64,000 nucleotides of DNA from Otis tarda (taxonomy: Eukaryota; Chordata; Aves; Otidiformes; Otididae): assembly GCA_026413225.1 (NCBI GenBank), contig CM048555.1, positions 81,723,785 through 81,787,784 on the forward strand. The letters are read 5' to 3'. This document shows positions 10,661 through 22,475 of this stretch, piece by piece (positions within the stretch are counted from its first letter, which is position 1; each line of letters opens with the position of its first letter). The notes under the pieces are model-generated. The model was not told where the DNA came from. It worked only from the letters and a program-made list of their open reading frames with translations, and did not search any database. The translations under genes were made by a program, and so were the position numbers.

Positions 10661-12599
10661 GAGAGACTGTTCAAACCACGTACTCGAGGTGGGTAGCCTG
10701 GCGTCACGAGCACATCTCTTCCTTGATGGTACGGCCAGACGGCTCTGGTGAACTGGTATTTTGAATTGGTCGTCATCCGTTTGGGCATGTGACAAATAAC
10801 AGTGTCACATATAGGGGCTGTCAGCAGTCAGGTCTGACTGTGACTCCAACTGACTCTTCCAAATGCCCTTTGAGTGGTAGTTTAGTTAACAATCACACCG
10901 CTTATCCACTTATTTTCTGGTCACCCTGTCATTTACACAGCTGATCTTCACAGAACACTTATTATTTGATTCTAAGACCAGAAAAGGAGCACTAATAGCA
11001 TCATGCTCAAATGCTGCACTCCGATATATGCCATGAGCGAATTTTATCCGGATTTTGTGGAAGTCCAAGAAAAGAAGAGGGATGCTGCTCACAGGTTTTG
11101 CTTTGCTAGATAGCCTGAATCATGAATCTCAGTGGTAAAGCCTTGCTCTCCAGGCATGAAGCTCCCTCCTGCCCCACTCCCAAGGGCCGTGCTGCTACAT
11201 CGGCGGTAAAAGCCCGCAGACCTCCATTCTTGCCTCATGCACTCCCATCCCATCCCTGCAGCGCAAGGAGGAAAACAGAACTTGGTGGAAACGTGCCTGG
11301 AGCTAAGCTGACCTGCCAATCACCCTGGGAGAGCGGTCCCTCTCCTCCCTGCGGTGTACACAGTGCCCCACGCCCTGCAGACCAGGGCTTCAGACACCTC
11401 ATCTCATGGGGCTTCAGACGCCTAGCATGAATCTGAAATCGGGACTTTTTTTCCTTATTTACAAAAGGGGTTGGGGCTCGGATTTTTTTTTTTTATTATT
11501 TTATTTTATTTTACTCTCTCCCTTTCTAGGTGTCAACATGTTTGGTTAAAAATGCCTCACAGAGGAGTGTTTAGCATGGAGTGAGAATGTGGATGGGAGT
11601 ACCAAGGAAGAAAAATCTAAGGTTTCAGTGTACTGTCTGATTTTTGAGTGACCAGAGGAGGAAGCTCTACTTGCCACTATTTAAAGAAAGCCAGGCAGAC
11701 AAACTGAACGAAAGTTAATATCTGTCTGTCACAGCAGCGCAGGGTCGTAGGATGATCCAAACTGGAATGAAGGTCAGGAATACAACTGCTTTTCCGGATA
11801 GGTGTGTATGGGGGTAGACAGACAAATGTGTGCACGTAGAAAAACAAGAGAGAAGTTAATTCTAGTGGAGAGCATGGCCATGAGATCTTTGAAAATCAAT
11901 GTGCTTTAGCTACATGTTAGCTAAAGTCCCTTTTGGAACTGGGGAAAAAAAATATCTCCTTGAGAAACTGAAGACTTGGATTGGTAGGGGAGGAGACACA
12001 TGGGGGTAGGGAGGAGGGATGTAGCCAAGTCATCAGGACTATGAAAAAAAATGGACGCCACATTGTTCAGGTCTGATAGATGGGGTCTGGTTCCCAGGTG
12101 CTCGTTTTCACTAAAGAGAAACAATTGAAATCGTTTAAAAAGATGCTCAATCTTGCCAGAGACATTTCTCTGCCCCTCCGTAGGAGCACGGCTGTTTGAA
12201 TCGTTCATTTGGCATTCATTACAGAATCCAGCAGGGAAGAGGGGGAGAAAGGAAAAACCAGGCAGAATCTGGCACTTCCAAAAGCAGGTGAGCTGCCAAG
12301 GGAAACCAACCGCCTCATGGGCAGCAGAGCAGATTCCCAGCGCCCGCGGTTCATTCCCAGCTCCTGATTAAAGTCTCCATCCCTCCCTGTTACCCTAAAC
12401 GCTGAATCATTTCTTTGTGCTGCTGTGTTGTGTAGGAAACCTCTGGTGGGGAAGAGAAATGGGAAAAATGGGAATAATTTTTGAAGAAATTACCAGTTGT
12501 GCTTACAGGACTTAAAATCTTTGTCTTGAATGCAGTAAAACTGGCTACTTGATTGATCTCAGAAAATATCTGTGCACAGGGACCCATAATCTGCCTGAA
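10661..12599. other. Unique sequence with simple repeats
   Basis: No gene seen. A T-rich run then (TTTTA)n occupies about 11483-11513. Around 11383-11425 a unit GGGCTTCAGACACCT is repeated once about 24 bp later with one substitution (GACGCCT), a small local duplication. Confidence 0.5.
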
Positions 12600-13090
12600 A
12601 CGCTTCTAGAAGGGGTCCCACAGCAATCCACCCCAATCCAATGCTATCCAACACCTTTATCAACGTATTCTATTGATCCAAGAAAAGTGGAAAATTATTG
12701 CTGGCACACCCCGCAGATGCTGCGGACTGCAGTAACGCGATGAAAATCATCGGAAAGAGGTCAGTTACACCCAAGCAGGCTGGATCGCTTGCTGGGGCAG
12801 CTCATTTGCACAGCCTACGATTTTAACGCAGCCAAAGGCGTGGCCAATAATTGGGAAACGAAGAACGCAAGTCACACGAGATTGGAGACAGCGTCCTGGA
12901 AAGCAGCAGTCCTGAGCAGCTTGGGGTTGTGGTGTTGGAACGGCTCTGCAGCGCTGCGGGTGAGGGCTAATGAAGCCCTTGGATGTGTAAGCACGGACCT
13001 GACGGATACAGCACTCATATTCTCTCCGGTATTTCTGAGACCGCTGCTAAAATATTGGAGCACAGTTGTGATGTCCACACTCGATATGTT
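12600..13090 (+). mobile_element. Ancient CR1 LINE, RT-coding fragment
   Basis: Ordered landmarks of the CR1 RT region are visible despite heavy decay. They are GGGGTCCCACAGCAATCCAC with AACACCTTTATCAACG (the 'GVPQGS...FNIFIND' block) at about 12613-12667, GGCTGGATCG (12779 onward, the 'DRLERW' block), TTTTAACGCAGCCAAAG (12821 onward, 'FNxAKxK'), AAGCCCTTGGATGTGTAAG ('RILGC') and TGAGACCGCTGCTAAAATAT ('VRPHLEY'). The order and spacing match ORF2, so this is a real CR1, but stops and indels break every frame. It is much older than the two young copies that flank it. Confidence 0.72.
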
Positions 13091-13880
13091 ATAAACCTAA
13101 ACAGATTGATTTTTGTCCCAGGGTGAACTTGTGGGCTGAAATCTTTCCCTCTAAAGTCGCTTTGAGCCAAACAGGGGAAGTTTGGTGTGAAGATTATTAG
13201 AGGAAATTCTTAGTTTTAACTGGGATTCCTGTAAAAGGGAGATGTTGTAACGGCAGGGGATTTTCACTCAGAAACAACTGGGCATGAGGTAATTTTCCCT
13301 CAGTCAAGTAAAGGGTGACTAGGAGTTCATTCAATGCTAATTATGGAGGGAAGAGAAAGTTAAAACAGTTTGCAGAAGTATTTACCTATGGGTTGCACAC
13401 CCCATGGGGAAAAAAAAAAAAAAAAGAAAAAGAGAGCACATTAAGAAAAAAATAAAAGTCAACCAATGCTCTGGTGGAAAGAGATGTACTGGTTTAGGCT
13501 ACAGGTCTCAGTTTTATCTGTTCCCTAGAGCTAAACAAAGGATTTCTAAGAAAGAAGACACTGGAACAAGGTCAAGTAGCTATGCCCAGCCTCAGAGAAA
13601 TCATTGTCAGGACACGTGGAATAGTCCTGGCACGTGTTGTGTGTAAAAAGCCTTTAGAGAAGGTACCAGATCATTAATTCCCAAACTTTTTGGAAGGACC
13701 TTGCCAACCCTCAAATTTTCTTGCAAACCACTGCACACCCAATCAAGCTTAGGAAATGCAGACTTGGTAGCTCACATGTCTTTAGGCTTAATACGCTTCT
13801 ATGGCCCAGATGCAGCCCGCTCACCACAGGCACACGGACCACCAGCAGTTTCTAAACCGCAGCTGGAGTCCTCCTGGGCT
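13091..13880. other. Unique sequence with poly-A tract
   Basis: No gene recognised. A 16-bp A-run at 13410-13425 leads into an A/G-rich segment to about 13455. It could be the tail of a decayed retrotransposed sequence, but no parent can be identified. Confidence 0.45.
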
Positions 13881-13884
13881 CAGA

Positions 13885-13955
13885 GGATAAAATTGAGCCC
13901 GCTGAGGTCAACGGGAGTCTTTTTACTAACTTCAACAGGCTTTAGATCATGGCCT
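13885..13955. repeat. Old amniote interspersed repeat (unnamed)
   Basis: The segment reads TAAAATTGAGCCCGCTGAGG, TCAACGGGAGTCTTTTTACT and ACTTCAACAGGCTTTAGATC. It closely follows a dispersed repeat common in turtles, crocodilians and birds, with a core of 'gtcaatgggagtctttccattgacttcaatgggctttggatcaggcc'. The repeat has a foldback character (TCAATGGGAGT / ATTGACTTCA). I do not recall its formal name. Confidence 0.6.
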
Positions 13956-16202
13956 TCCCACGCTAGCTGAGAAGCACTACTGCTGACAAGATTTAAACAG
14001 GGGATCGCAAACAAACAGCATCGTTCTGGTAGCTGGATGGGTCCCAAGCTGTTTGATTTTTTTTTTTTTTTTTTCCCCCCCCAGGTAAATGCCTTCCTCT
14101 GTATTTTTCAGCATCTCTGGAAATCCAGACATTGAGCTGGGTGAGTGTATTCAGCCATTCAAGCTTGCAGAGTTTATCCTCAGCCTCTTCGTGGTAGGAG
14201 TGTTGGTTGATATTTGTATGACAAAAGTGTCTTGAGGACTCCTGGAGCTTGTGGGGTGCAATGTGGCAGGCAGCAGCAGACCTAGTCATCATTAGCTTCT
14301 CTTTCTTCATCGCAAGAAGGAGTCATTTTATCACATCTTTCCACTGAGGAAAAGATTTGAGGTGGGGATTACAACCATCCTCCAACGGGATGGACTGCCT
14401 CGCTCTTCATCAAGGATGAATCCCTCCCAGCAACTGCCTTACAATTTAAAGGAAGATATTTTCTCTACATCAAAATACTCATTTTTAGATCTATCTCCCA
14501 TCTTTGAGACTGTTTTTTTTTTGTCTGACTAAATGGAAATATTTGCAGCGCAGAGGTGGCATTGAGCCCTCGTACATGTTGTTGTTCTGATTTGAATGTG
14601 AACCTTACCCCTGCAGCCTGGTGAGATTCATTTCCCTTCGATAACCGCAGTGTGGACACGTACATTCAGCCTAGTCATCTCAAGCTTTCTTGACAAGGGT
14701 GTGAAGCACTTTCAGGGTTTGAATCATCGACCAGACAGGAATATCTACTTTACAAGGAGATGAGTTGTATGCTAGAGAGTTCATTTGTCTCCATTGACAC
14801 TGGGGAATCTGAGAAAAAACTAACTCCGAAGTTAAATATCTGGTTTTGGTAAAACAAAACGGCATCAGCGCTGCCTCATCTTTGCGTCTTGGTGTCCTAT
14901 GTGCCGTATGAAGGTGAGGATCTTTACTTAACTGCCTCAACACCAGAAGATTTGACTAAAGAGACTTCTGGTTAAGGTGTAGAGATGTAACCTGTTTTTC
15001 AAAATTTTTGATGCATTAGTTTGCAAATATGGCTTCAGTCTTCCATTGGGCTCTTGCTGCAGGCTCTTGCTTCAGGTTTTGCTCTCATGGATGACTTGTA
15101 GGATTATACATACTGTGACTTCTTCACTCAGTGACATCCATTCACTCAGGTGCCAGGCTTTTTCTGAAATTATATCTCATCTTAAATTTGGCAGTACTTT
15201 GGCCACATTCTCATTTCTTGTGCTAGGAATTTAAGATGAAATTTTCTGTGCTATGTAGTGGACCAACCTGTTCCTTAGAGCCAGCAAAAGGAAGACACCA
15301 AGGAGTCATCTTACCAGTGATATTTGGTGGAACCCTTTCTGAGAAGCCACAAAAAGGAGCAGTCCATCAGCTGAACCGTAACAGCTGTCCCTATTGTTGC
15401 TCCTCTTGCCGTTGCTTTACAAGCATGTTTGCATTCAGTCTATATGTTCAAAATCCATGTTTCTTTTCTCTTATGGTAAGAAAAATACTTTTGAGCAATA
15501 AAAAAATTCAAACAGCACATCCGAAGGAGATCCACTTCTACTATTAAAAAAATCTGCCTTACAAATACAGCAGATTTCCACAATAATCTTCAGGTCAGTA
15601 TTTCCAAAGCAGTTTTTTTTTCAGTAAGAATTTCCAGTCATAGGCGAGGATGAAGGAAAGAATTTTATTTTCTTAGTCAGAATAAAAGCAAATTTCCAAA
15701 TGCCAAAATTTCCCATGAATTAGAAATCCTGAAATTTGGCTGGTATGATTTCCTAAGCCTGGTATCTGCAGTTGTGCCAGAACTACAGAATAAATACGAT
15801 TTCTACAGTCTGACTCACAGTAAGTGAAGGAGCTAGTGTACACAAGCCAAAAATGATGAGATCTGGCCTTTACTGATGAGTTGGTAAAGAAGATTACCTG
15901 GGAGGAGTTTGATCTTTCAATTCTTTTTCCTAAAGGTTGCTTTACAGTGCCTTCCCTTTATATCTTGTATTCACACCTTCTAATGAGGTATTAAAGAGCT
16001 GTTGGTGGTTTCTTTAATTTAGGGCAAGACCATTAAGGGAACACAAAGTCTTTACTAGGTTCCAGATTCTTAATAAAAACAAGTGATGCATTATTAGATA
16101 GGTCATGCCTGAAAGCTTCCAGCACAGAGCAGTGACTCCATCACCGTCTGATCAGCCAAATTTATTTCCAAGTTTCATTGGGATCTACGCACAGCCTTGT
16201 CC
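13956..16202. other. Unique AT-rich sequence
   Basis: No gene seen. A run of 18 T followed by 8 C lies at 14057-14082. From about 15545 to 15770 the sequence is rich in AAATTTCC / GGAAATTT-like words and ends GAAATTTGGCTGGT, possibly a decayed interspersed repeat like the one proposed at 58.5 kb. Confidence 0.4.
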
Positions 16203-17144
16203 CCTTGTCGGTGACATGGACAGTGGGATAGAGTGCACCCTCAGCAAGTTCACCGATGACACCAAGCTGTGTGGTGCCGTCGACTCGCTGGAAGGGAGGG
16301 ATGCCATCCAGAGGGACCTTGACAGGCTGGAGAGGTGGGCCCGTGCCAACCTCATGAAGTTCAACCAGGCCAAGTGCAAGGTCCTGCACTTGGGTCGTGG
16401 CAATCCCAGGCACAAATACAGGCTGGGCGGAGAATGGATTGAGAGCAGCCCTGAGGAGAAAGACTTGGGAGTGCTGGTAGACGAGAGGCTCAACATGAGC
16501 GGGCAATGCGCCCTTGCGGCCCAGAAGGCCAACCGCATCCTGGGCTGCATCAAGAGGAGCGTGGCCAGCAGGTCGAGGGAGGTGATTCTGCCCCTCTACT
16601 CTGCCCTGGTGAGACCCCACCTGGAGTACTGCGTCCAGTTCTGGAGCCCCCAACACAAGAAGGACATGGACCAGTTGGAAAGGGTCCAGAGGAGGGCCAC
16701 CAAGATGATCAGAGGGCTGGAGCACCTCTCCTATGAGGACAGGCTGAGAGAGTTGGGGCTGTTCAGCCTGGAGAAGAGGAGGCTCCGGGGAGACCTGATA
16801 GCGGTCTTCCAATACCTCAAGGGGGCCTACAGGAAAGAAGGGGAGAAACTGTTCAGTAGGGCCTGTTGTGATAGGACAAGGGGTAATGGGTTTAAATTAG
16901 AAGGAGGTAGGTTTAGATTAGATATTAGAAAAAAATTTTTTACAATGAGAGTTGTAGAGCACTGGAACAGGTTGCCCAGAGAGGTGGTGGATGCCCCATC
17001 CCTGGAAGTGTTCAAGGCCAGGCTGGATGAGGCTCTGAGCAACCTGATCTAGTCAGGGATGTCCCTGCTCTTGCAGGGGGGTTGGACTAGATGACCTTTG
17101 AAGGTCCCTTCCAACTCTAACCATTCTATGATTCTATGATTCTA
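16203..17144 (+). mobile_element. Young CR1 LINE, 5'-truncated
   Basis: This is a near-identical, opposite-strand partner of the CR1 at 9.4 kb. Homology begins near 16203, just upstream of the 'GDMDSG' codons, and runs through the ORF2 C-terminus and the 3' UTR. It ends in ATTCTATG octamer units at 17123-17144. Truncation is further downstream than in the partner, so the two insertions are independent. Only about five amino-acid differences separate them over about 280 residues. Confidence 0.95.
16210..17052 (+). pseudogene. CR1 ORF2 C-terminal remnant
   Basis: The open frame continues upstream to an ATG at 16105 (315 residues), but the first 35 residues are host flank. The CR1 part starts at [11 protein letters not shown]. 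The catalytic motif normally reading FADD is FTDD here (residues 49-52 of the open frame). The RT palm upstream of it (motif A and GVPQGS) is absent, so no activity is possible. The C-terminal blocks [26 protein letters not shown] and [18 protein letters not shown] are intact up to the stop. No frameshift is present, consistent with recent insertion. Confidence 0.92.
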
Positions 17145-20100
17145 ACACCATTTCATCCTCCCAAGCCCTAGCCTCCCTCTGTGTAAAGAGCTCATGATGG
17201 CATGACCTTCAGTCTCCTAAAGTTTCTACTTTGCCATTTCTCCAGAGCATCGACAACAATTTGGTAGCTCTATTAAATGGTTCAACAACAAGGGGACCCT
17301 TTTGGATATGCAGAATGGTCAAAAGACAGTCTTTGAACTGATTTTGAATTTTCATCTGACTTCAAAGCTAGACCAACTTTGGGTTGGAGGTGTGACCAGA
17401 GATGTCCTGAAGTACCAGGAATACCTTCCAATATTAATTAGTTCGTGATTACAGCAAGCTTATCTATATGTAGCCATATAGTCCCAATGAGGAAAGTTCC
17501 AAGCTTTGGCCTGGAACCACATAGATTTCTAATACCCAAGCTACGAGCTCCTTGTCTTGGTAGAAATTTTGTATACACAAAAAAAAAGTAACAACAGTAA
17601 AAAAGGCTTCACAAAGAGATGTAGTGGTAGAACTGCACAAAACCAGCTGCCTTCTAGTTTTCTGGTTTAACCCTTAGCATATTTTGTATCTAGGCAGCTC
17701 CACTCCTCTCTCACTCTGCCAGGCATATTGGGGGCTCCTGGTCCCCCACAGTTTTATTTTTCTGTTTTTAGCTTTGCTGTGGTCTTACCCATATCAAGTG
17801 AGTGCCAAAGCTTAATACTGGTGAAAGACATGGACTTCTGCCTCCTGTATGACTTGTCTAGCCTGGACTCCCTGCCCACATTTTCTCCCTACCAACACCA
17901 CTCATGCTGTGAAGGAAGGCTGGGATACCATCCAAACCATCAAACCATTTAAATGCAAAATCTCTATTGGAAGAACCAGGAAAAAAAAAAAAAGACATCC
18001 CAGAAAAAGCTTTTCACAGAGCTTTGCTGTTGTTTCTGGGTCCTAGAAGGATCTATGGAACACGTAGATGTACAGGGGGAGATAGTCTTTTCTCATGTTT
18101 CTGGCTTGAAGTTGACTTTGCACTGACCTTTTAAACTCATCCTCTGAGAAAATAAATTGCGTATACTATTCGGTTTTACACTAGAGACCTTCTTTGCAGT
18201 CTTGAGGTAGACTCTTTCAAGCTCTCTTGCCTACATTGTGAATGATATTAACCTCTTTAATCTCTTTAAAGAGTCTAAACGGACTGAACTTCCGCTCAGA
18301 ATGAGGTCATTGCTTTTCCCTTTTATTTTATACTTGTAGTGAGTCCTTAAGAAAATGACAGACCAAGGAGGTTACTCTCTCATATTTACAGCTTTGGTGC
18401 CCTTGGCACGGGGACTGTGGGTAGGCTTTGCCTTCCCGTTTATCTGCTGCAGGGCAAACAGCAAGGTCACGTAGGTCTTGGCCTCTCTTACCTCTGTTTG
18501 CTCATGGAGAATCAGGCTTTAAATGACTGTGTAATAGAGATAATCATTGACTAGCAGTGGTTTACTTTGGGTTCGGATGGATAACTTTGGGAAGAGCATT
18601 GACCCTGGTCAGCCTAGAAGGAAGTCTACCAGCATACGTAGCAGACCAAGCCTTGTGAGCTTGTACATTAAGGACTGTGAAGAGACACCTCACATCTCTG
18701 CCTCCACAAAACTGAGTGGCACGGCTGGTCTTTTGCAAATGCTGTAAAGTTTTTCTTTTTCCTATTTCTCTGTGTCAGTCACGGAGCCAAGAAACCATGA
18801 TAGCCAAATATGATCCAATCCTAGATGAACTACAGCCATTTAAACATGACCTGGTGTTTGCTTTGTCGATAAGCATTTTAAGGTATTGGTGGATGGGAAC
18901 AAAGGATAGAGACAAAATGGGACTAAGCCACAGAAATTGAATATAAAACACAAAAAGGAAAAAAACAGCCTTGAGGAGCCACAGAGAAAGGTGTGGTATC
19001 CAACATCTATAAAAATGCGGTTTTCCAGTGTAGGCAGCTAAATATAAAAACCCTACAGAGAACTATAAATTCCTAATAAATATGATTGAACTACTGGAGA
19101 AAATCAGGCAGGCTAGGCTCAAGAAAACAGAAGCAAAGCTGCGAGTGAGCTGAGGCCAGGGACACGTCTATTTATGATGTGTATTTTATGTTACTCAGGA
19201 ACTTGAGGATTTGTGACCTGGGTCAGGATCTGGTGAGCGCTGTTTGAGGGCACGCACCTTGGGGAGCCATGAAACTTGAAGGTTGTTCTGTGGCTCTGAG
19301 AGGGAACGGTGTCGACGGCACATCTCCCAGAGGACAGCCAAGGCTAGCACGCCTCAGAGGGACACGTACCAACTGCCTTTTTCTTCCAGTGCTATCTGGA
19401 ATAAGTATTTATAGCTGGCCTAGACCAGCTGAAAACGGATTTTGTACCTTTACTAGCTCAGCTAGGCTGGCCAATGAGTCATGGGCATGAAAATCATTTT
19501 TTGATTCTTCCTGCTTATGTTTCAAGGGCAGAATAAGCAGTTACACATCTAGTTCTCTCAGTGCTCCTGGGCTTGAGGTTAAAGTAGTTATCAGCACAGC
19601 ACATAGGGAACTACCTTCACTTCAGGCTTTAGCATATCATGCAAGCCCAGATCCACATTTTCCCCAACCTATATTTTTTCTCATTTTTTAATTATTTATA
19701 CCATTTTCAAGAGGTGCTAATAGTTATTTGTCAAACAAGGAGATCTTAAGATCGTGTTGGGGAGTGTGGTCAAGATTGACAGTTCACAGTTCAGTCAAGA
19801 TTGCCAAAATTAGCAGATATAATTGTCTCTGCGGAGGGGTTGGAGGCAGCAAGTGGCTGCAAAACAGGCTGTCATGGAAATGAGAGCTGGAATCACTGGA
19901 TCTTCCTTTCACCTGAGTACGACACCAGGCATCCAAGGCAGCTGTGCAGGTTCACGTTCAAGTCACACAGTGAACAGGAGTGATGATGGTGGGTGAAGGG
20001 AGGAGGGGCGGCTCTGCATCTTTTTTCTCCCCCACAAAGCATCAGAACGCTAAGGCCAAAGAAAACAAAGCAGGGAATATGCAAGGTTGCAGCCAAGGTG

Positions 20101-20449
20101 CTGAGGGCAACCTCTGCCTCTTTCCACTGCTGTAAGAGCATCTACAGGAAGGCTCTACCCAAAGCAGACAGCAGGGAAGGTGTTCTTTATGGTACAGCTT
20201 TTTTTTGGGGTGGGTAATGGTGAGGTTATTGCTTGAGCTTTGGGATGCTCTTAGCGCAACTCACACATACAGAGTAATTCAGGAATAGCCTGACCTCTGG
20301 GATTGGAGTTGAAAATTTCTTCAAACTTTCTCCTGGTTCAGTTTTTCTTTGGTCAGCTCCTGTTTCTGCCAAAGACTCAACAAACTCTTTCTTGTCTTTC
20401 TTGAACAGGATGGCTGTGTGGGAAAAAAAAATCACTCAGTTTTATTTGG
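17145..20449. other. Unique non-coding sequence
   Basis: No gene or recognisable repeat. A short A-run lies near 17580-17588 and a 13-bp A-run near 17980-17993. A 12-bp palindrome CTCTTTAAAGAG lies near 18262. Open frames are all under 85 codons with no known domain. Confidence 0.5.
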
Positions 20450-21589
20450 TGTCACAATAAGACACGATATGGTGTTGACAGAGGACAGGGAGGGGGGGTT
20501 TCCTCGAACTTTTTTCAATTTGGCCAGCCTGTCAGGCTTGTGCTGACAGCATCACTGGGACAAACCCCTCTGGGCCACCCCAAGGTCGGAGGCAAGTCCT
20601 CTAAACTACTCAGGGACTCTCATGAGCAGCAGCACTAAGACAAGTCCCTTATATCCCTGATAACCATTATTAACGTTTCTGAAATGTTAATATAATATCG
20701 CTTATATTTATAGATTAGATAGACAAATTTTATTATCTGTGTTTGTGACAGGATAAAGGTTCGAAGATAGCCGGTGATAACATACTGGCTGCGAAAGTGG
20801 GTTTGAAACTACCTATATATATATATATATACATATATAACTTATCTTACTAAGTTTTAATAGCCAGCAAGATGTTAGTATCTAAGTGTGCATAACACAG
20901 GGCTCTTACCCATCGGGTGTCCCTATGGGGGGCAAAGAGAGGTCCAGCCCGTTGCCATGTCACAGACATTTCAATGGAGGTCTTCCCCAATATCCCCCTT
21001 CTCTTAAGCCATTTTTATACTGGTTTTTACTTTTGTAAAAAGTAACCTGAGTGACCCTAGTCATACACACCTTTGTTAGGATTGGTGCAAATTTTCCTCA
21101 CTTTGCTTTTAAAGGTACAGACTAAAAGAAATTCAGAACGCAGGCTCAGCGAGGTGTGGTCACACCTTGGAAGCTGGTAGCTTTTGGGATGGAGGTGTGT
21201 TTTGGCATTATAAGGACATTATAATGAGGAAAGTTCAACTAAAGGACACGATTTTGCCACAATTCTTGGCTCAGCAACTGGTATTCTTCTTGTTTGACAG
21301 TTGCGACGCAGTTCATCAGCTACTCTACGGCCCACTGGCCACCAGGTACCATGACGTTCCCGTCCCTGCAGGGGCTGTAACGGAGTTTGGCCGAGGTGTC
21401 TCCACTCCGTTCTGTTAGTCCTAGCAGGTGCTGAGGGAGGCAGGGTGTGGCATCTAGGGAACTGCTGTAGCCAGCGTGCCAACCGCATTTTATCCTGGAA
21501 GTAGCGGCTGCGTTTTACCCTGGAAGTTCTTCCATTAGGATGAACCTTAGAGAAACTAATTTCCTTCCCCCACCGGTCATTGTTCCACA
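20450..21589 (-). mobile_element. LTR copy 1 of a TGT...ACA avian ERV family
   Basis: This 1,140-bp unit is homologous along its whole length and in the same orientation to 37776-38838. It starts TGTCACAATAAGACACGATA and ends TTCCACA, so it has TGT...ACA termini. Read on the minus strand it has a TATA box (TATAAAAA, 21012-21019) about 285 bp upstream of a poly-A signal (AATAAA, 20729-20734). That spacing suits an LTR U3-R-U5, so I infer minus orientation. A (TA)n run lies at 20813-20840. A 72-bp segment (21077-21148) is absent from copy 2. No matching target-site duplication is visible (TTTGG versus GGTAG). No retroviral genes adjoin. Confidence 0.8.
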
Positions 21590-22327
21590 GGTAGGAAATG
21601 CCGTAATTCTGAAACCTGGTTCTGAAGTGGAAGAACACACAAATGCAAAATTATTTTGTGCCCAAAGTTTCCTGCAAATCACAATAAAAATTCTCCGTTC
21701 TTTTAAAAACTAAGCCATTTCATCCTGGCTGTGACTGTTCCAAATTTGATAGGAATATTTTTAAAGTTGGTAAACAGAAACTAATGCATACCCTTTGAAC
21801 TAGGTTAAACTATTTTGTTATGATTTTTTTTTTTTGTCTGCAAATAAGAAGGTGTCAATATTGATAGTTTCCCAGGTCAAGTTCTGATGTTTAAAAAAAG
21901 GGCGCTTTGGGCTAAAAAGTGTTCTACTTTTTTTTTCTTTTTATTTTTCACTGTGCCTTATGGACAATTGTGAATTGTCTTTGTACATAAGGCACAATTT
22001 ATTTAAATGTTGCAGCACTGTTATCTCAGAACCTCCTAAAATGCTTTAGAGGACACAGGTAATACATGAAACACAGGTGACCTGGAGCCACGTTTAACAG
22101 GTCACATGCAAAGCCCAGTCATGCTTTGTGATGCCATTAGAGGTAGACCCGAGGAAGTTCTTCTCTGTAAAAGAATTTGCGGGGAGGATTAAGGGAGGAA
22201 GGAGAATGAGAGGGTGATTTGTCATCTGGAGGACAAAGTTTAGCCTGCTGCTCTACCAGACCAGTGATTCAATGACTGTTAAAAAAATGCATTTCCACCC
22301 ACCGCGTTACAACCACAGCTGGGCAAC
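21590..22327. other. AT-rich unique sequence containing a hairpin
   Basis: No gene seen. This AT-rich stretch contains T-runs near 21826 and 21930 and the structured hairpin at 21952-21996. Confidence 0.5.
21952..21996. other. Nested inverted-repeat hairpin
   Basis: The outer arms TGTGCCTTATG (21952-21962) and CATAAGGCACA (21986-21996) pair perfectly over 11 bp. Directly inside, GACAATT (21963-21969) and AATTGTC (21973-21979) pair over 7 bp around the loop GTG. A 6-nt bulge (TTTGTA) sits on the 3' side. In total 18 bp pair within 45 nt. Function is unknown. It could be a small structured RNA, a foldback transposon relic or chance. Confidence 0.75.
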
Positions 22328-22475
22328 GCTGCCTAACAGATAAAGTGCTGCTCTAGGACTTGCAAGCCTTTAATTCTGTTCCGAACTCTACCCTTGAACT
22401 TCTGAGTGACACCGGGTGAGTCGTGCTGTGCCTTCGAGCCCTCTTTTTTTCTCTGTTGGCCTCTGTTAAGATGAA
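22328..22475 (+). repeat. MIR-type SINE relic
   Basis: The tRNA-derived head and core are traceable: GCCTAACAGATAAAGTGCTG matches 'gcctagtggatagagcactg', GCCTTTAATTCTGTTCCGAA matches 'cctgggttctattcccgg', and GAGTGACACCGGGTGAGTC matches 'gtgaccttgggcaagtc'. CTGTGCCTTC and CTGTTAAGATGAAAT follow in the usual order. It is strongly diverged. Confidence 0.7.

Noticed and set aside
16162..16812. 216-codon minus-strand open frame as a gene
   Set aside because: It lies exactly antisense to CR1 ORF2 and repeats the antisense frame of the other CR1 copy.
18262..18273. 12-bp palindrome CTCTTTAAAGAG
   Set aside because: Palindromes of this length are expected by chance in a window of this size.
21167..21418. 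Conserved open frame (also at 38355-38672) starting around GSFWDGGVFWHY
   Set aside because: It is shared only because both loci are copies of one LTR. It lies antisense to the inferred LTR orientation and lacks any known domain.
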